In this document: positions 1 to 9,617 of the stretch, piece by piece
How the letters are laid out: each line of letters begins with the position of its first letter
Position numbering within the stretch: position 1 is the stretch's first letter
Source of the DNA: Microbulbifer variabilis
Lineage (GTDB): Bacteria > Pseudomonadota > Gammaproteobacteria > Pseudomonadales > Cellvibrionaceae
Assembly: GCF_020524905.1 (NCBI RefSeq)
Contig: NZ_JAIVKI010000003.1
Span: 248,001-312,000, forward strand
DNA length: 64,000 nucleotides
Reading direction: 5' to 3'
Notes under the pieces: model-generated
What the model saw: only the letters and a program-made list of their open reading frames with translations
Databases searched by the model: none
Told to the model about the DNA's origin: nothing
Program-made: the position numbers and the translations under genes

Positions 1-263
1 AAAGTTGGGAAATTGTCCGTTCGAGGACTGTATTTCTTAAGGGATTTATCCCTGCAAGCCCTATAACTCGCCCAGGTTTCTCGATGTGTAGGAGCTGCAG
101 GAAGTCCCTGGTCGTTCAAAAACCCTGATCCAAACGGCAAATTACTTTATAGATGTACAGGTTTGTATTGGTTCTAGCCTGGCGTCAGGATGTTGTTGGG
201 TGACGTAATCCCGCAGAGCAATACAGCAGTTGAGAGAGCTGTTGCCACCTGAGTTTGACCTAA

Positions 264-626
264 CAATTGCACACACTGTGCCGGAGAATCCGCGATGGGT
301 TTCGATCTGGAGTGAAGGGTTTGTTTGCAGGCCTAGAGCCTGTGGGCAAAGTGTTGGATGCCACTGTAAATACCTTGGATGGGATGTGTTTTACCAATGA
401 GGAAAAATCCCCTTGGTATCTCAAATACCTGGAAGCCAAGCATTCGTAGAACCGGGCGCGAAGATTAATTGCCTTTCTTGTGATACTGGTTTTATCGGCG
501 GCTATGGCTTTCAAGGCGCCTTCTGTAGTGGATCTAAAGGGCCTTATGGTTGATGTGGTTGTGCATCATTACAGTGTCATCATCGATTTCTACATTGTGA
601 AGTTTTGGTTGCCCGAGTGGAAGTAA
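264..626 (+). pseudogene. Small unrecognised ORF interrupted by one in-frame TAG
   Basis: One reading frame stays open from 264 to a TAA at 624-626 except for a single TAG at 447-449. The first part, from a TTG at 267, gives 60 residues. After the stop the same frame continues with a hydrophobic stretch (LIAFLVILVLSAAMAF) and ends in FWLPEWK. Read through, it would be a protein of about 119 residues with one membrane segment near the middle. I do not recognise the family. It could be a recently killed gene, or a chance open frame with a separate 40-residue ORF starting at the ATG of 504. No ribosome binding site is obvious. Confidence 0.3.
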
Positions 627-770
627 TAACCTCATTTTATGGGAGGGATAGTGTGACCATTAAAATGCGATACTTGGCATAATTTTACTGGTTAAGAAAT
701 ATAGGACCGAATTAATGGCCTAATCTGCTAATTGGGTATTTTGTCTTTCGAATCAATGCAGCGTGACACT

Positions 771-1535
771 ATGCAAAACAAAGCTTTGAAGTTCTTTCTC
801 CTGTTTTCCATTCTGCTAGGAACAGCAATATTTGCTCGTGCGTCTGAGTTAACAGTTGCTATAGCCTATGATGCGCCTCCTTATGTGATGGATCATGCGA
901 AGCGAGGGCTTGAGGTTGATATAATCACCCAGTCACTCCCAGGGTACTCAATTAAGTTCTCACAGATGGGGTGGGGCCAAATTCAAGATGCCATTGAAAA
1001 GGGCCTGGCTAATGCTGAAACCAACGTGGATGAACATGATGACAAGGGGCGCCATTATTATTCAAATATCTATATTGGTTTTGTTAACCATGCAATTAGT
1101 CGAAAAAGTGAAAATATGAAAATAAATGGTGTGAATGACCTGGTTGGGCACCATGTTATCGCATGGGAGGGCGCTCATCAGGATTTGGGTCCCGAGTTTG
1201 AACGTCTTTTTTCACCTGGGGCGGCGGGTAGCAAGAACTATATCGAGATACCAAATTCACAAGAGCAAGTTAGTGAGTTTTGGAAAAAGAAAAATTCTAT
1301 CGCCATTATTGACGAAAGTATTTTTGCTTACTTTTCTTCTAAAGAAGGACACTCAATGGAGGATGTGGATACTCACAAAGTCTTCCTGCCAGTATCTAAA
1401 TTTAGGATGGCATTTAAAGATGAAAAGACTAGGAATGATTTTAATGATGGTTTAACCCGTCTATGCTCTACAGGTAAGTATGCGGCTTTATTAAAGAAAT
1501 ATGGTGTGCCGGAAAAGGCAAATATTTGCCAGTAA
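771..1535 (+). CDS. Periplasmic solute-binding protein, family 3 type (PBPb fold)
   Basis: This 254-residue protein begins with a signal peptide (basic MQNKALK, hydrophobic FFLLFSILLGTAIFA, then the likely cleavage site ARA-SE). The mature part opens with LTVAIAYDAPPYVM, the usual first strand of family 3 extracellular solute-binding proteins, and ends with a helix around KYAALLKKYGVPEK, also typical. Such proteins bind amino acids or small organic ligands for ABC uptake, or serve as stand-alone periplasmic proteins. No permease or ATPase lies beside it, so its partner and ligand are unknown. The frame is open upstream to a TTG at 732 and an ATG at 756. The ATG at 771 is chosen because it places the signal peptide at the N-terminus. 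A terminator follows directly, so it is a single-gene unit. Confidence 0.75.
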   Translation: MQNKALKFFLLFSILLGTAIFARASELTVAIAYDAPPYVMDHAKRGLEVDIITQSLPGYSIKFSQMGWGQIQDAIEKGLANAETNVDEHDDKGRHYYSNIYIGFVNHAISRKSENMKINGVNDLVGHHVIAWEGAHQDLGPEFERLFSPGAAGSKNYIEIPNSQEQVSEFWKKKNSIAIIDESIFAYFSSKEGHSMEDVDTHKVFLPVSKFRMAFKDEKTRNDFNDGLTRLCSTGKYAALLKKYGVPEKANICQ

Positions 1536-1577
1536 GCTGCTGAGCTTTTGTACTACAAATTCCATATTCTTTTATTG

Positions 1578-1602
1578 AACCGGCTATAAAGCCGGTTTTT
1601 TT
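1578..1602 (+). terminator. Rho-independent terminator after the solute-binding protein gene
   Basis: A perfect 7-bp stem AACCGGC / GCCGGTT (1578-1584 and 1591-1597) closes a 6-nt loop and runs into a T tract to 1602. It lies about 40 nt after the stop codon at 1535. Confidence 0.85.
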
Positions 1603-1732
1603 GTGCTCAAAATTTAGAAAAAATGAATACCTATATACACAGACTATCCCGCTTCTCATATAGCCCTACGGGAGCCCAGTCCTACAGTATTAGTTTTTAC
1701 TTCGTGAATTCGTAAGTGAGTGAGTTCAAGCG

Positions 1733-1930
1733 GTGAACACTGTAACTCAAGAAGCAGCGAGGGAGGCTATGGTTCAAAAGATCGCCAGCGCAACTACCAC
1801 TGCTACGGCGGGTACTGCGGTTGTGAGTGGATACTCAGTACATGAAGTACTGGCACTGGGTGGTTTTCTGGTTTTTTTGGGTGGGTCCATTCTGGGGGGA
1901 GCCACTGTTGCCTTACCTCACTGGGGGTAG
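1733..1930 (+). CDS. Possible phage holin-like small membrane protein, likely truncated
   Basis: The 65-residue frame starts at a GTG; an ATG at 1769 has GGGAGG just upstream. Its core (KIASATTTATAGTAVVSGYS) followed by a hydrophobic segment (VLALGGFLVFLGGSILGG) resembles small class II phage holins, which begin with a Ser/Thr/Ala-rich stretch and one or two membrane helices. The charged tail usual for holins is missing and the frame ends soon after the first helix, so it is probably a remnant. No other recognisable phage genes are adjacent. The family call is tentative. Confidence 0.35.
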   Translation: MNTVTQEAAREAMVQKIASATTTATAGTAVVSGYSVHEVLALGGFLVFLGGSILGGATVALPHWG

Positions 1931-3274
1931 CGGGAATTCCGACGGTGGCTATGCAAATTACCACTAGCAGGTGCCAGAAGTGGAGTAAGGTAAGGGGGGG
2001 CGTCAACCTGCTCCTGACAGTGCACCCAGAGGTTGAGAGATGCCAATGAGAATTTACATGGCAACAGGGTCAATAAGGAGGTACGGGTTACCCGCTGCTT
2101 GTTGAGGCTTGTGGGTATGGTAATCCCAGGTTCAAGATTAAGGTCAGGCAGCTGCCTCAAAAGGTTAGGGCGGCTATGCTCGCGAAAGGTTGCCAGAGAT
2201 TCACGTGGCGTCCCTGTCAGCTGTTCCATTTGGAGAACCTCAATTACCCAAAGCCAAGGGTTTTGGTCTCAGTTCTTGTCCCCTCAAATGAATTCCCGCA
2301 GTCTGGGAAATACTCTGCTCGGCTTTTTATATCATCCGCAGAACCACAAAGCTTTTGCTTTTGGCCCATTGATGCCTTCGGCCTTAGTGTCCTTCACTGA
2401 TATCCTAAGTGCGCTCAATACGAATATTGGGATTCTAGGACTGTATAAATAACACAGGAGGGTTTAAGTGGTGGTGAGCTGCAGCCATCATCAAGGGGAT
2501 CACATATCAGGTTCAGCTCGAAGATATCAATCCCCATGTGTCTCATCAATCAGGTACTGATCTATGAAGAAGTGTTGCGGCTTTTGAGGCTCAAAGTTTC
2601 CAGGATGTATTGGTACTTTTTTCCCAAGTAGCGACCCCATCACTTTTTCATCCTTTTATTATTGGTAGCTTTACTTCTAGTAGAGCAGTATGAAGGGGCT
2701 GTGGAGGAGCGATAGTTAAAGGGATGTCTTAAGCGAATCCGCCAGAGACTTCATAGATATGCTTACAGGTTAAATTCTGTGACCCTATTGGTATTTATCA
2801 CTGAATTATGTATGAAACAAATCCAAACCGTATGAAAAACATACTAAACATGGCCATTGATTGACCTGATTATCACCAATCTATTAGTAGAGTTTATGTG
2901 TGACTGTCCACTTAAGCAGTTTTTCGGGCGTTGGTTCTATATGAACTTTGGATTATCCATTGGTGACAGATAGTAGGCATTCGTTGAGAGTGGCAGTCAA
3001 TCTGTGTAAGTTCAGTGGCTTAGTGAAGGCTAAAGTTGGGTGAGGTGTACGTAATGGCGCGTAATTAATTCGGTATGACGAAGTTTAGTGGCTGCGATAG
3101 GATGCTGCGCTGGTCAATTAGACCACTGACGTATTCAGGAGGAGTCATCTTCTTTCTCTGTGAGCTTAATTGCTCGCACAGCAATATGAGTGAAGCTCAA
3201 CAATAAGCACCACTCGGCTAAGTGAAGTAATTCCTTCCAAGTAGGTCTGAGTTCATTATCCCAGTTCCACGCTT
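1931..3274. other. Long region without a convincing gene, upstream of the first capsule operon
   Basis: Several short open frames overlap on both strands between 1931 and 2452 (the longest would encode 139 residues), none with a recognisable domain, consistent start or coding bias. From 2453 to 3274 I see no gene. The stretch looks like decayed DNA, and the promoter of the first export operon should lie near its right end, though I cannot point to clear -10/-35 boxes. Confidence 0.5.
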
Positions 3275-3292
3275 ATGCTAAAAGGGAACTGG
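3261..3292 (+). promoter_or_regulatory. Hairpin with the kpsM start codon in its loop
   Basis: CCAGTTCC (3261-3268) and GGAACTGG (3285-3292) are perfect 8-bp inverted arms around a 16-nt loop that contains the ATG at 3275. No Shine-Dalgarno sequence is visible before this ATG. In mRNA the hairpin would enclose the start codon and could affect initiation, or true initiation may be at the next ATG (3320). No such hairpin is seen at the start of the second kpsM copy. Confidence 0.35.
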
Positions 3293-4111
3293 TTCACAGT
3301 TGTCCAAGAAAAAGCTGCTATGGGTCCAACAACCTCGCGTACCGTCTGGCAAATCCAGCGGGATGTGATCTTTGCGCTACTTGTGCGCGAGATGAAAACT
3401 CGATTTGGTAAGTTGAAGCTAGGATATGCCTGGGTGTTGCTAGAGCCGGCCATGCATATCATAGTTTTGGGAACACTCTTCAGCTTCCTTGGGAGGGAGT
3501 TCTACCCTGGGATTCCCACCGTGCTCTTTATGCTCGCTGGTATCGCCCCATTTCTATGCTTTTCCCACTGCTTTGGTAAGTCTATGGCGGCAGTGGACTC
3601 CAACCGCGGCCTATTCAACTATCGCCAGCTGCGCCCCTTTGATGCGGTTATGAGCCGGGTATTGTTGGAGTTTGCTATCTATCTGATTAGCCTGATCGCG
3701 CTACTGGGGTTATTGGCTTGGGTTGGTATATCCGCGACTTTTAATAATTTTCTACTACTGATTGCGGTGAATCTTCTCTACCTGTGTTTCTGCTTTGGTA
3801 TGAGTTTGGCGCTCTGTGTGGCCGGTGCTAAATACCCGGAGGCGGGCAAGTTTGCGCCATTGATTCAGCGACCGCTGTACTTCATGTCAGGTGTGTTCTT
3901 TTCTTTGGAACAGGTGCCCGAGCAATACCACCCGTATCTCGCCTGGAACCCTTTGCTGCATGTCATTGAGCTTACTCGTGAGGGGCTGTTTAGCAGCTAC
4001 CACGGTATGTTTGCCAACCTGCCATACTTGGCATTCAGTTCATTGGCAATGCTTGGCTTTGGCTTATTGGTTTACCGCAGCCAGTGGCGGGACTTGGTGC
4101 GCAGCAAATGA
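3275..4111 (+). CDS. kpsM: Capsule ABC exporter, membrane permease (first copy)
   Basis: This 278-residue inner-membrane protein belongs to the ABC-2 type polysaccharide permeases (KpsM/CtrC/BexB). With the ATPase encoded next it moves finished capsule chains across the inner membrane. It shows the family N-terminus (VWQIQRDVIFALLVREMKTRFG) with an amphipathic helix, then about six membrane segments, and the conserved C-terminal NPLLHVIELTREGLF. The length is normal. Its stop overlaps the start of the ATPase gene by ATGA. The first gene of locus A, it has a close paralogue at 27859-28686 that differs mainly in its first dozen residues, which makes the exact start (3275 or 3320) uncertain. Confidence 0.9.
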   Translation: MLKGNWFTVVQEKAAMGPTTSRTVWQIQRDVIFALLVREMKTRFGKLKLGYAWVLLEPAMHIIVLGTLFSFLGREFYPGIPTVLFMLAGIAPFLCFSHCFGKSMAAVDSNRGLFNYRQLRPFDAVMSRVLLEFAIYLISLIALLGLLAWVGISATFNNFLLLIAVNLLYLCFCFGMSLALCVAGAKYPEAGKFAPLIQRPLYFMSGVFFSLEQVPEQYHPYLAWNPLLHVIELTREGLFSSYHGMFANLPYLAFSSLAMLGFGLLVYRSQWRDLVRSK

Positions 4112-4818
4112 TCGAATTGCGAAACCTGACCAAGTCTTTCCGTACACCGAACGGTCGCAAGGTGTTGTTCAAAGATGTCAATGCTGTTTTCCCGGAAGGC
4201 AAGAATATCGGCATTCTCGGACGAAATGGTGCCGGTAAGTCAACCCTGTTGCGAATTATGGGCGGGATTGATTATCCAGATTATGGGCGGGTTATTACCA
4301 ACGAGCGTATATCTTGGCCCATGGGGCTTGCCAGCGGCTTTCAGGGCAGTATGACTGGCCGTGAGAATGCCGAGTTTATTTGCGGTATTCATGGAATTTG
4401 GGGAAGGAGCCGGCAGGCAGTATTGGACAGGGTACAGGACTTTGCCGAGATTGGTGATTACTTCAATGCCCCGGTAAAGAATTACTCCTCAGGCATGCGT
4501 TCCCGCCTAGCGTTCGGACTGAGCATCGCAGTGGATTTCGATTGCTATCTAGTGGATGAGGTGATGTCCGTTGGTGATGCGCACTTTAAGCATAAGTGTG
4601 AACAGGTTATCGCTGAAAAGCGTAAATCAGCCAAATTTATTATTGTTGCTCACGCCATGCCGCAACTGAAAAAGAATTGTGATGTCGGTATTTACCTCGG
4701 GCCGGAAGGACTACAGATTTTCGATACCGTAGAAGAAGCTATAGAACTTTATCAGCAAGGGATACCCAAGCCCAAGGTGCAACAACAGAATAGAGCCGAA
4801 CAGGCACTTAAGGCATAA
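4108..4818 (+). CDS. kpsT: Capsule ABC exporter, ATP-binding subunit (first copy)
   Basis: A 236-residue ATPase of the KpsT/CtrD/BexA type that powers capsule export together with KpsM. Walker A is GRNGAGKST (residues 38-46), the signature is YSSGMRSRLAFG (from about residue 126) and Walker B is CYLVDEVMSVGD (from about residue 146), with the switch histidine in IIVAHAM. The short MRSRL form of the signature is typical of polysaccharide exporters that lack a C-terminal carbohydrate-binding domain, fitting a capsule rather than a Wzt-type O-antigen exporter. The frame is open upstream to 4084, but the ATG at 4108 overlaps the kpsM stop and matches the family N-terminus. Confidence 0.92.
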   Translation: MIELRNLTKSFRTPNGRKVLFKDVNAVFPEGKNIGILGRNGAGKSTLLRIMGGIDYPDYGRVITNERISWPMGLASGFQGSMTGRENAEFICGIHGIWGRSRQAVLDRVQDFAEIGDYFNAPVKNYSSGMRSRLAFGLSIAVDFDCYLVDEVMSVGDAHFKHKCEQVIAEKRKSAKFIIVAHAMPQLKKNCDVGIYLGPEGLQIFDTVEEAIELYQQGIPKPKVQQQNRAEQALKA

Positions 4819-6057
4819 GTGAAAATGGAAACAAATACGCAACCAGCCTCAGAGCAAAAAGCTAAGCCCGATAGTGGTGCACTAAAAAGAACGGCTGAGG
4901 TTGTAAAAGGTATGTTTGTAGGACTTGCTGCGAATGAGCCGCCATCGGAGCCTGGCCATTCGGGTATTCGCGCATGGCGTGGATTACTACTGTGTGTTGG
5001 CTTACCCCTGCTTTTGGTATCCGCCTATTACCTTTTCTTCGTTTCGGATCGTTATGTGAGTAGCACTCAGCTGATTGTGAAAGATAATGGCTCGAGTCAA
5101 GGAATGTCATCTTCCCTTGGCTTCCTTTTGCCAGGTGTAGGAGCAGACAATCAAGATGCCTTCCTAGTGGTTAACTATATTCAGTCCTTGGATATGGCTG
5201 TATTTCTGGATAAGACATTGCAGTTGAGTAACTACTACAAGAGCGATCGCTACGACATCTTTTCTCGCCTTGACTCCAATGCTACCCAGGAAGACTATCT
5301 GGAATACTATCGTGAGCATATCGCCATTGGTCACGATGAGTCGACGGGTATTATCACAATAAAGATGGAGGCTTTTGAGCCTGAGTTCGCTCGTAATCTT
5401 GTTGAGACTGTTACCCAGAAATCTGAAGATTTTGTCAATGCTATCAGCAATCAACTTGCTGACAAGCAAGTGGCTTTTGTACGCAGTGAACTAGAGTTGG
5501 CTCAAAGTAAGTTGCGTGCCTCAAAGCAGGAAATTCTCGACTTCCAAAACCGTAACAAAGTTGTCAGTCCGGAAGAGCTGACTAAGGGGATCAGCGGAAT
5601 TATTCAGGGGCTCGAAGCCAAGCTTGCCGAGCTGCGCGCCAAGCTGACGGCGGCCAAAACCTATCTAAATCCCGACTCTTCTCAAGTTGTCTCAATGCAG
5701 GCTGAAATCAGTGCGTTGGAAGAGCAGATAGTCGCAGAAAAGGAACGCCTGGTTGGTGTTTCAGATGCACAGGGGGAGCAGCGCCTTAACAGTCTGAGTG
5801 CGCATTTCCAGAATTTAGAATTGAACCTTCAGTTTGCCACCGATGCCTACGCAGCATCACTAAAAGCATTAGAAACAGCCCGAATGGAAGCCTCAGGCAG
5901 ACTTAAACACTTGATGGTTGTGAGCCAGCCTTCTTTGGCAGAGAAAGCAGAATACCCGCGTAAGCTTTATAACCTAACCAGCTTAGCCATTATTCTCCTA
6001 CTGATCTATGGCATTGTGAAAATGTTGGTATCCAGTATCCGCGATCACAGAATTTAA
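4819..6057 (+). CDS. kpsE: Capsule export inner-membrane/periplasmic adaptor, KpsE/CtrB-like (first copy)
   Basis: A 412-residue polysaccharide co-polymerase type 3 protein linking the ABC exporter to the outer-membrane channel. It has a cytoplasmic N-terminal segment, one membrane helix (GLLLCVGLPLLLVSAYYLFF), a long periplasmic part rich in coiled coil (from about residue 210 to 330), and a C-terminal membrane helix (LTSLAIILLLIYGIVKML) preceded by a proline-containing turn (AEYPRK). This topology is standard for KpsE, CtrB and BexC. The GTG at 4819, directly after the kpsT stop, has AAGG about 8 nt upstream; an ATG at 4825 is the alternative. A close paralogue is at 29399-30628. Confidence 0.88.
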   Translation: MKMETNTQPASEQKAKPDSGALKRTAEVVKGMFVGLAANEPPSEPGHSGIRAWRGLLLCVGLPLLLVSAYYLFFVSDRYVSSTQLIVKDNGSSQGMSSSLGFLLPGVGADNQDAFLVVNYIQSLDMAVFLDKTLQLSNYYKSDRYDIFSRLDSNATQEDYLEYYREHIAIGHDESTGIITIKMEAFEPEFARNLVETVTQKSEDFVNAISNQLADKQVAFVRSELELAQSKLRASKQEILDFQNRNKVVSPEELTKGISGIIQGLEAKLAELRAKLTAAKTYLNPDSSQVVSMQAEISALEEQIVAEKERLVGVSDAQGEQRLNSLSAHFQNLELNLQFATDAYAASLKALETARMEASGRLKHLMVVSQPSLAEKAEYPRKLYNLTSLAIILLLIYGIVKMLVSSIRDHRI

Positions 6058-6192
6058 TCCTTTTGTTGCTTTCGAGTGTAAGACTGGTGAGCAAGGGGGG
6101 TTAGTGGCTGCCTAAAAAGCATAAGTAGCCCAGACAATGCAAGGCAAAGTCTGGATATTAGAAATAGAGACTCAAACGAAAAGATCGAAAAA

Positions 6193-7827
6193 ATGATCAT
6201 GAGAAAACTTAAAACTCTTGGGGTATTACTTGGTTTATTGGCTGGTGTTGCGCTGCCAAGTGCTCAAGCCCTAGAGACCCAGCTACTGGATAAGAATGAT
6301 TCTACTGAGCTTCCCCAGTCTAGTGCGCCAGTATTTGGTCAGTCTCTATTTCAGGGGGCCTTTAAGGATCAGCCATTCAGTGGCTTCAACCCAGATTATC
6401 GCATAACTGTCGGCGATCAAATTAACTTGCAACTGTGGGGTGCCTATAGCTTTAGTGCAACTCTTGCGGTGGATCCACAGGGTAATATTTTTGTACCCGA
6501 AGTGGGGCCAGTACATGTGGCCGGCGTGAAAAATGGCGAACTCAATGACTTTGTATTACGCCATGTAAAAGGTGTATTCAAGAAAAATGTACGAGCCTAC
6601 GCAAACCTGGAGGCCAGCCAGCCGGTCAAAGTATTTGTAACGGGTTATGTCAAAAATCCAGGGCTATTTAATGGCTTTTCATCAGACTCTATTCTCTATT
6701 ACCTCGATAGTGCGGGTGGTATAGATCACAAAAGTGGAAGCTTTATAGATGTAAAAGTAATTCGTGGTGATCAGCTACTGCAAAGGGTCAATCTATATAA
6801 TTTTCTTACCGAGGGCAGCATGCCCGCATTGCAGCTACGCAACGGTGATGCCATTGTCGTTGGAGCGCGCAATGGAGCCGTTTCAATCGAGGGCGAGGTG
6901 CAACAGGCTGCACAGATAGAATTTACCGGCCCCTACACCCAGTTAGGGGAAATGCTATTGGTTGCCAAACCAGACCCCCAGGCCAACTTTGCCCGCATTA
7001 CTCAGGTAATTAATGACCAGCAGCAAGCCAGCTATCTGCCGTTGGAAGAAGCCCTAAATACCGCGTTATATCCTGGAGCTAGAGTCGAATTGGTTCGGGA
7101 TAATGATATCAAGTCAATATCCGTAAGCGTGAGCGGTGAGTTGGATGGTCCGGCAAGCTATGTACTCCCCTACGGCGCCACACTTGAAGATCTACTGTCT
7201 CAACTTGAGTTTCGTGGCAATGCAGATCAGTCCGCAGTGCAGTTATACCGCAAAAGCGTGGCCAAGAAGCAGCGCGCTGCACTAGAGCGTTCTTTAGATG
7301 CTTTACAGATGGAAGTACTTACCCGCCAGCCAAACACTGAACTGGAAAAAGGTGCTCAGTCAGAAAACGCCGCCATGATTCAAAAGTTCATTGCTGAGGC
7401 TAGCAAGGCACAACCCCGAGGGCAGGTGGTACTGGCTAATAACCCCAAGGCCGGAGATATGTTACTGGAAGATGGTGATAGGTTAGTGGTACCGCTTAGG
7501 AACTCTACAGTTTCAGTGGTGGGTGAAGTGATATTCCCAACCTCACTGGTATTTAATGAACGCCATACTTTGGAAGACTACATTGAAATGGCTGGCGGTT
7601 TCTCCAATAGCGCCAATCAAGATGAATTGGTGATTTTGCATCTGGATGGCACCATCAGTCGAGTTAAAGAGAGCAAGTTCGATAACCGTTTGAAGGAGAC
7701 TCTGCGTCCTGGTGATGAAATTATGGTGATGCCAGAGGTGCGCTCTAGTGAGTTGCAGGTGACTAAAGATGTCACAGAAATTCTTTACCGTATTGCCGTG
7801 GGCACAGCTGCTGTACTGTCTTTTTAA
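6193..7827 (+). CDS. kpsD: Polysaccharide export outer-membrane/periplasmic protein, KpsD-like with SLBB domains (first copy)
   Basis: A 544-residue exporter component of the Wza/KpsD superfamily that carries polysaccharide through the periplasm and outer membrane. The signal peptide ends at about SAQA-LE. No lipobox cysteine is present, so it resembles KpsD rather than the lipoproteins Wza, CtrA or BexD. The poly-export domain lies around residues 65-150 (YRITVGDQINLQLWGAYS) and is followed by repeated SLBB-type beta-grasp domains (for example VFVTGYVKNPGLFNGFSSDS and VVGEVIFPTSLVFNERHT). ATGs at 6193 and 6199 are both possible starts. It belongs with the preceding kpsMTE genes, 135 nt downstream. 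A paralogue of identical length is at 30719-32353. Confidence 0.88.
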   Translation: MIMRKLKTLGVLLGLLAGVALPSAQALETQLLDKNDSTELPQSSAPVFGQSLFQGAFKDQPFSGFNPDYRITVGDQINLQLWGAYSFSATLAVDPQGNIFVPEVGPVHVAGVKNGELNDFVLRHVKGVFKKNVRAYANLEASQPVKVFVTGYVKNPGLFNGFSSDSILYYLDSAGGIDHKSGSFIDVKVIRGDQLLQRVNLYNFLTEGSMPALQLRNGDAIVVGARNGAVSIEGEVQQAAQIEFTGPYTQLGEMLLVAKPDPQANFARITQVINDQQQASYLPLEEALNTALYPGARVELVRDNDIKSISVSVSGELDGPASYVLPYGATLEDLLSQLEFRGNADQSAVQLYRKSVAKKQRAALERSLDALQMEVLTRQPNTELEKGAQSENAAMIQKFIAEASKAQPRGQVVLANNPKAGDMLLEDGDRLVVPLRNSTVSVVGEVIFPTSLVFNERHTLEDYIEMAGGFSNSANQDELVILHLDGTISRVKESKFDNRLKETLRPGDEIMVMPEVRSSELQVTKDVTEILYRIAVGTAAVLSF

Positions 7828-7879
7828 GGGTGTTGAGTAATACTTTTTCTCCAAATTTTTAAATTAAAAGGAGAAGAAG

Positions 7880-8863
7880 ATGTCGGAAATAGCGGGTAAC
7901 CTAGATGGCCCCAAGGAGAATAAGATGATTACAAAGGGAAGTTCCACCAGGAAAGGAATTATTCTGGCGGGTGGTTCCGGTACACGTCTATATCCCCTTA
8001 CCAAGGGGGTTAGCAAGCAGCTGATGGGTGTATACGACAAACCGATGATTTACTACCCGCTAACAACACTTATGCTGGCAGGTATCCGGGACATACTAAT
8101 CATCACTACACCAGAAGAGCAGTACCTTTACCAACGCTTACTGGAAGACGGCTCTCAATGGGGAGTCAACATCAGCTATGCGATACAGCCAAGACCAGAT
8201 GGCCTAGCGCAAGCTTTTATCATTGGTCGTGAGCATGTGGGTAACAATAAGAGCGCCCTGGTATTGGGTGATAATATTTTTTATACCCAGCACTTTAGTC
8301 AGATATTAAAGCGTGCAGATGCGAATGAAGAGGGAGCGACAGTCTTTGGCTATCGCGTCGCCGACGCAAGGGCCTATGGCGTTGTAGAGTTTGATAGGGA
8401 AGGCAAAGCCGTTAGCTTAGAAGAGAAACCAGCTCAACCAAGATCTAACTACGCGGTAACTGGCTTGTATTTCTATGATAAGCAAGTCTGTGATTTGGCA
8501 AGAGAAGTTCAACCAAGCCCCCGCGGTGAGTTAGAGATTACCGACATCAACAATATCTACCTTGAGCGAGATCAATTGAATGTTGAATTATTGGGCCGTG
8601 GCAGCGCTTGGCTGGATACCGGAACCCATGACAACCTGCTTGAGGCTGCACATTTTGTTCAGACTATGGAGCGTCGCCAGGGGCTGAAAATTGCCTGCCC
8701 GGAAGAAGTGGCTTACCGCAAGGGCTTTATCTGTGCTGAACAGCTGGAAAAGCAGGCTCAACCGCTGTTAAAGAGCGGCTATGGTGAATACCTAATGAAT
8801 TTGTTGTTGGAATCTGGGGAAGCACCTCCTTTCACTCAGCAGCGTTTGGCCGCTGCTCTTTGA
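7880..8863 (+). CDS. rmlA: Glucose-1-phosphate thymidylyltransferase (first copy)
   Basis: RmlA makes dTDP-glucose from glucose-1-phosphate and dTTP, the first step to dTDP-L-rhamnose. The nucleotide-binding loop [18 protein letters not shown], the KPMIYYPL segment, LGDNIFY and the C-terminal [14 protein letters not shown] are all as in RmlA. Two starts each have a good Shine-Dalgarno: ATG 7880 (AAAGGAGAAGAAG upstream, 327 residues) and ATG 7925 (CAAGGAGAATAAG upstream, 312 residues). The shorter form is nearer the usual length of about 290-300, so 7925 may be the main start. It is the first gene of a complete rmlA-C-D-B set. Confidence 0.92.
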   Translation: MSEIAGNLDGPKENKMITKGSSTRKGIILAGGSGTRLYPLTKGVSKQLMGVYDKPMIYYPLTTLMLAGIRDILIITTPEEQYLYQRLLEDGSQWGVNISYAIQPRPDGLAQAFIIGREHVGNNKSALVLGDNIFYTQHFSQILKRADANEEGATVFGYRVADARAYGVVEFDREGKAVSLEEKPAQPRSNYAVTGLYFYDKQVCDLAREVQPSPRGELEITDINNIYLERDQLNVELLGRGSAWLDTGTHDNLLEAAHFVQTMERRQGLKIACPEEVAYRKGFICAEQLEKQAQPLLKSGYGEYLMNLLLESGEAPPFTQQRLAAAL

Positions 8864-8916
8864 ATGAATAGAAAACCCTTCGTTCCACTTTTTGAAGAAA
8901 GAAGAAAAGAAGTAGT

Positions 8917-9465
8917 ATGAAAGTAATAGAAACCGCTATCCCCGACGTGAAAATCCTGGAACCAAAAGTCTTTGGTGACGAGCGTGGTTTCTTTTTCGAA
9001 TCCTATCGGCAGGATTTATTTAACCGGGAATGTGCAGAAAGGATCTTTGTCCAAGATAACCATAGTAAGTCTACCCAGGGAATTCTTCGTGGGCTGCACT
9101 ACCAAACTCAGCAAACCCAAGGCAAGTTGGTACGTGTAACGAAAGGCGAAGTTTTTGATGTGGCGGTAGATTTAAGAAAAAGCTCCCCAACTTTTGGTCA
9201 ATGGGTAGGAGTCACCCTCTCGGCAGAAAATAAGCGACAGCTTTGGGTCCCGGAAGGCTTTGCTCACGGTTTCTACGTCACTAGTGCCGAAGCGGAGTTC
9301 GTCTATAAGTGCACTGATTACTATGCGCCAGAGTATGAGCATTCCATTCGCTGGGATGATCCAGAACTGGCGATTGAATGGCCTTTGGTAGATGGAAAAG
9401 CACCTCAACTCTCTACTAAAGATACCGCGGGAAAAAGCCTAAAAGAGGCTATTCCTTTCCCTTAG
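8917..9465 (+). CDS. rmlC: dTDP-4-dehydrorhamnose 3,5-epimerase
   Basis: A 182-residue cupin enzyme that epimerises dTDP-4-keto-6-deoxy-glucose at C3 and C5. Family motifs are clear: DERGFFFESY near the start, the catalytic-histidine segment QDNHSKSTQGILRGLHYQ, FDVAVDLRKSSPTFG, and WVPEGFAHGFYV. The length is normal. It sits between rmlA and rmlD. The order A-C-D-B differs from the common B-D-A-C. A damaged second copy lies at 33450-33858. Confidence 0.93.
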   Translation: MKVIETAIPDVKILEPKVFGDERGFFFESYRQDLFNRECAERIFVQDNHSKSTQGILRGLHYQTQQTQGKLVRVTKGEVFDVAVDLRKSSPTFGQWVGVTLSAENKRQLWVPEGFAHGFYVTSAEAEFVYKCTDYYAPEYEHSIRWDDPELAIEWPLVDGKAPQLSTKDTAGKSLKEAIPFP

Positions 9466-9617
9466 GAACCTGCAGCAGAAAATCCTAGATCACAATATTC
9501 GGCTCAAGAGTTTTTTCCTGACATAAAAATCTTGTGAATCAGTTAAGCAAGCTTGTAGTTTCAGTCAGAGATGTCAAAACACTAGCTAGTGCCTCCTAAT
9601 TCAATGTGAATAAGTCA

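Noticed and set aside
2033-2452. 139-codon open frame in the decayed region
   Set aside because: No recognisable domain, odd composition, and overlapping frames of similar quality in the same place.
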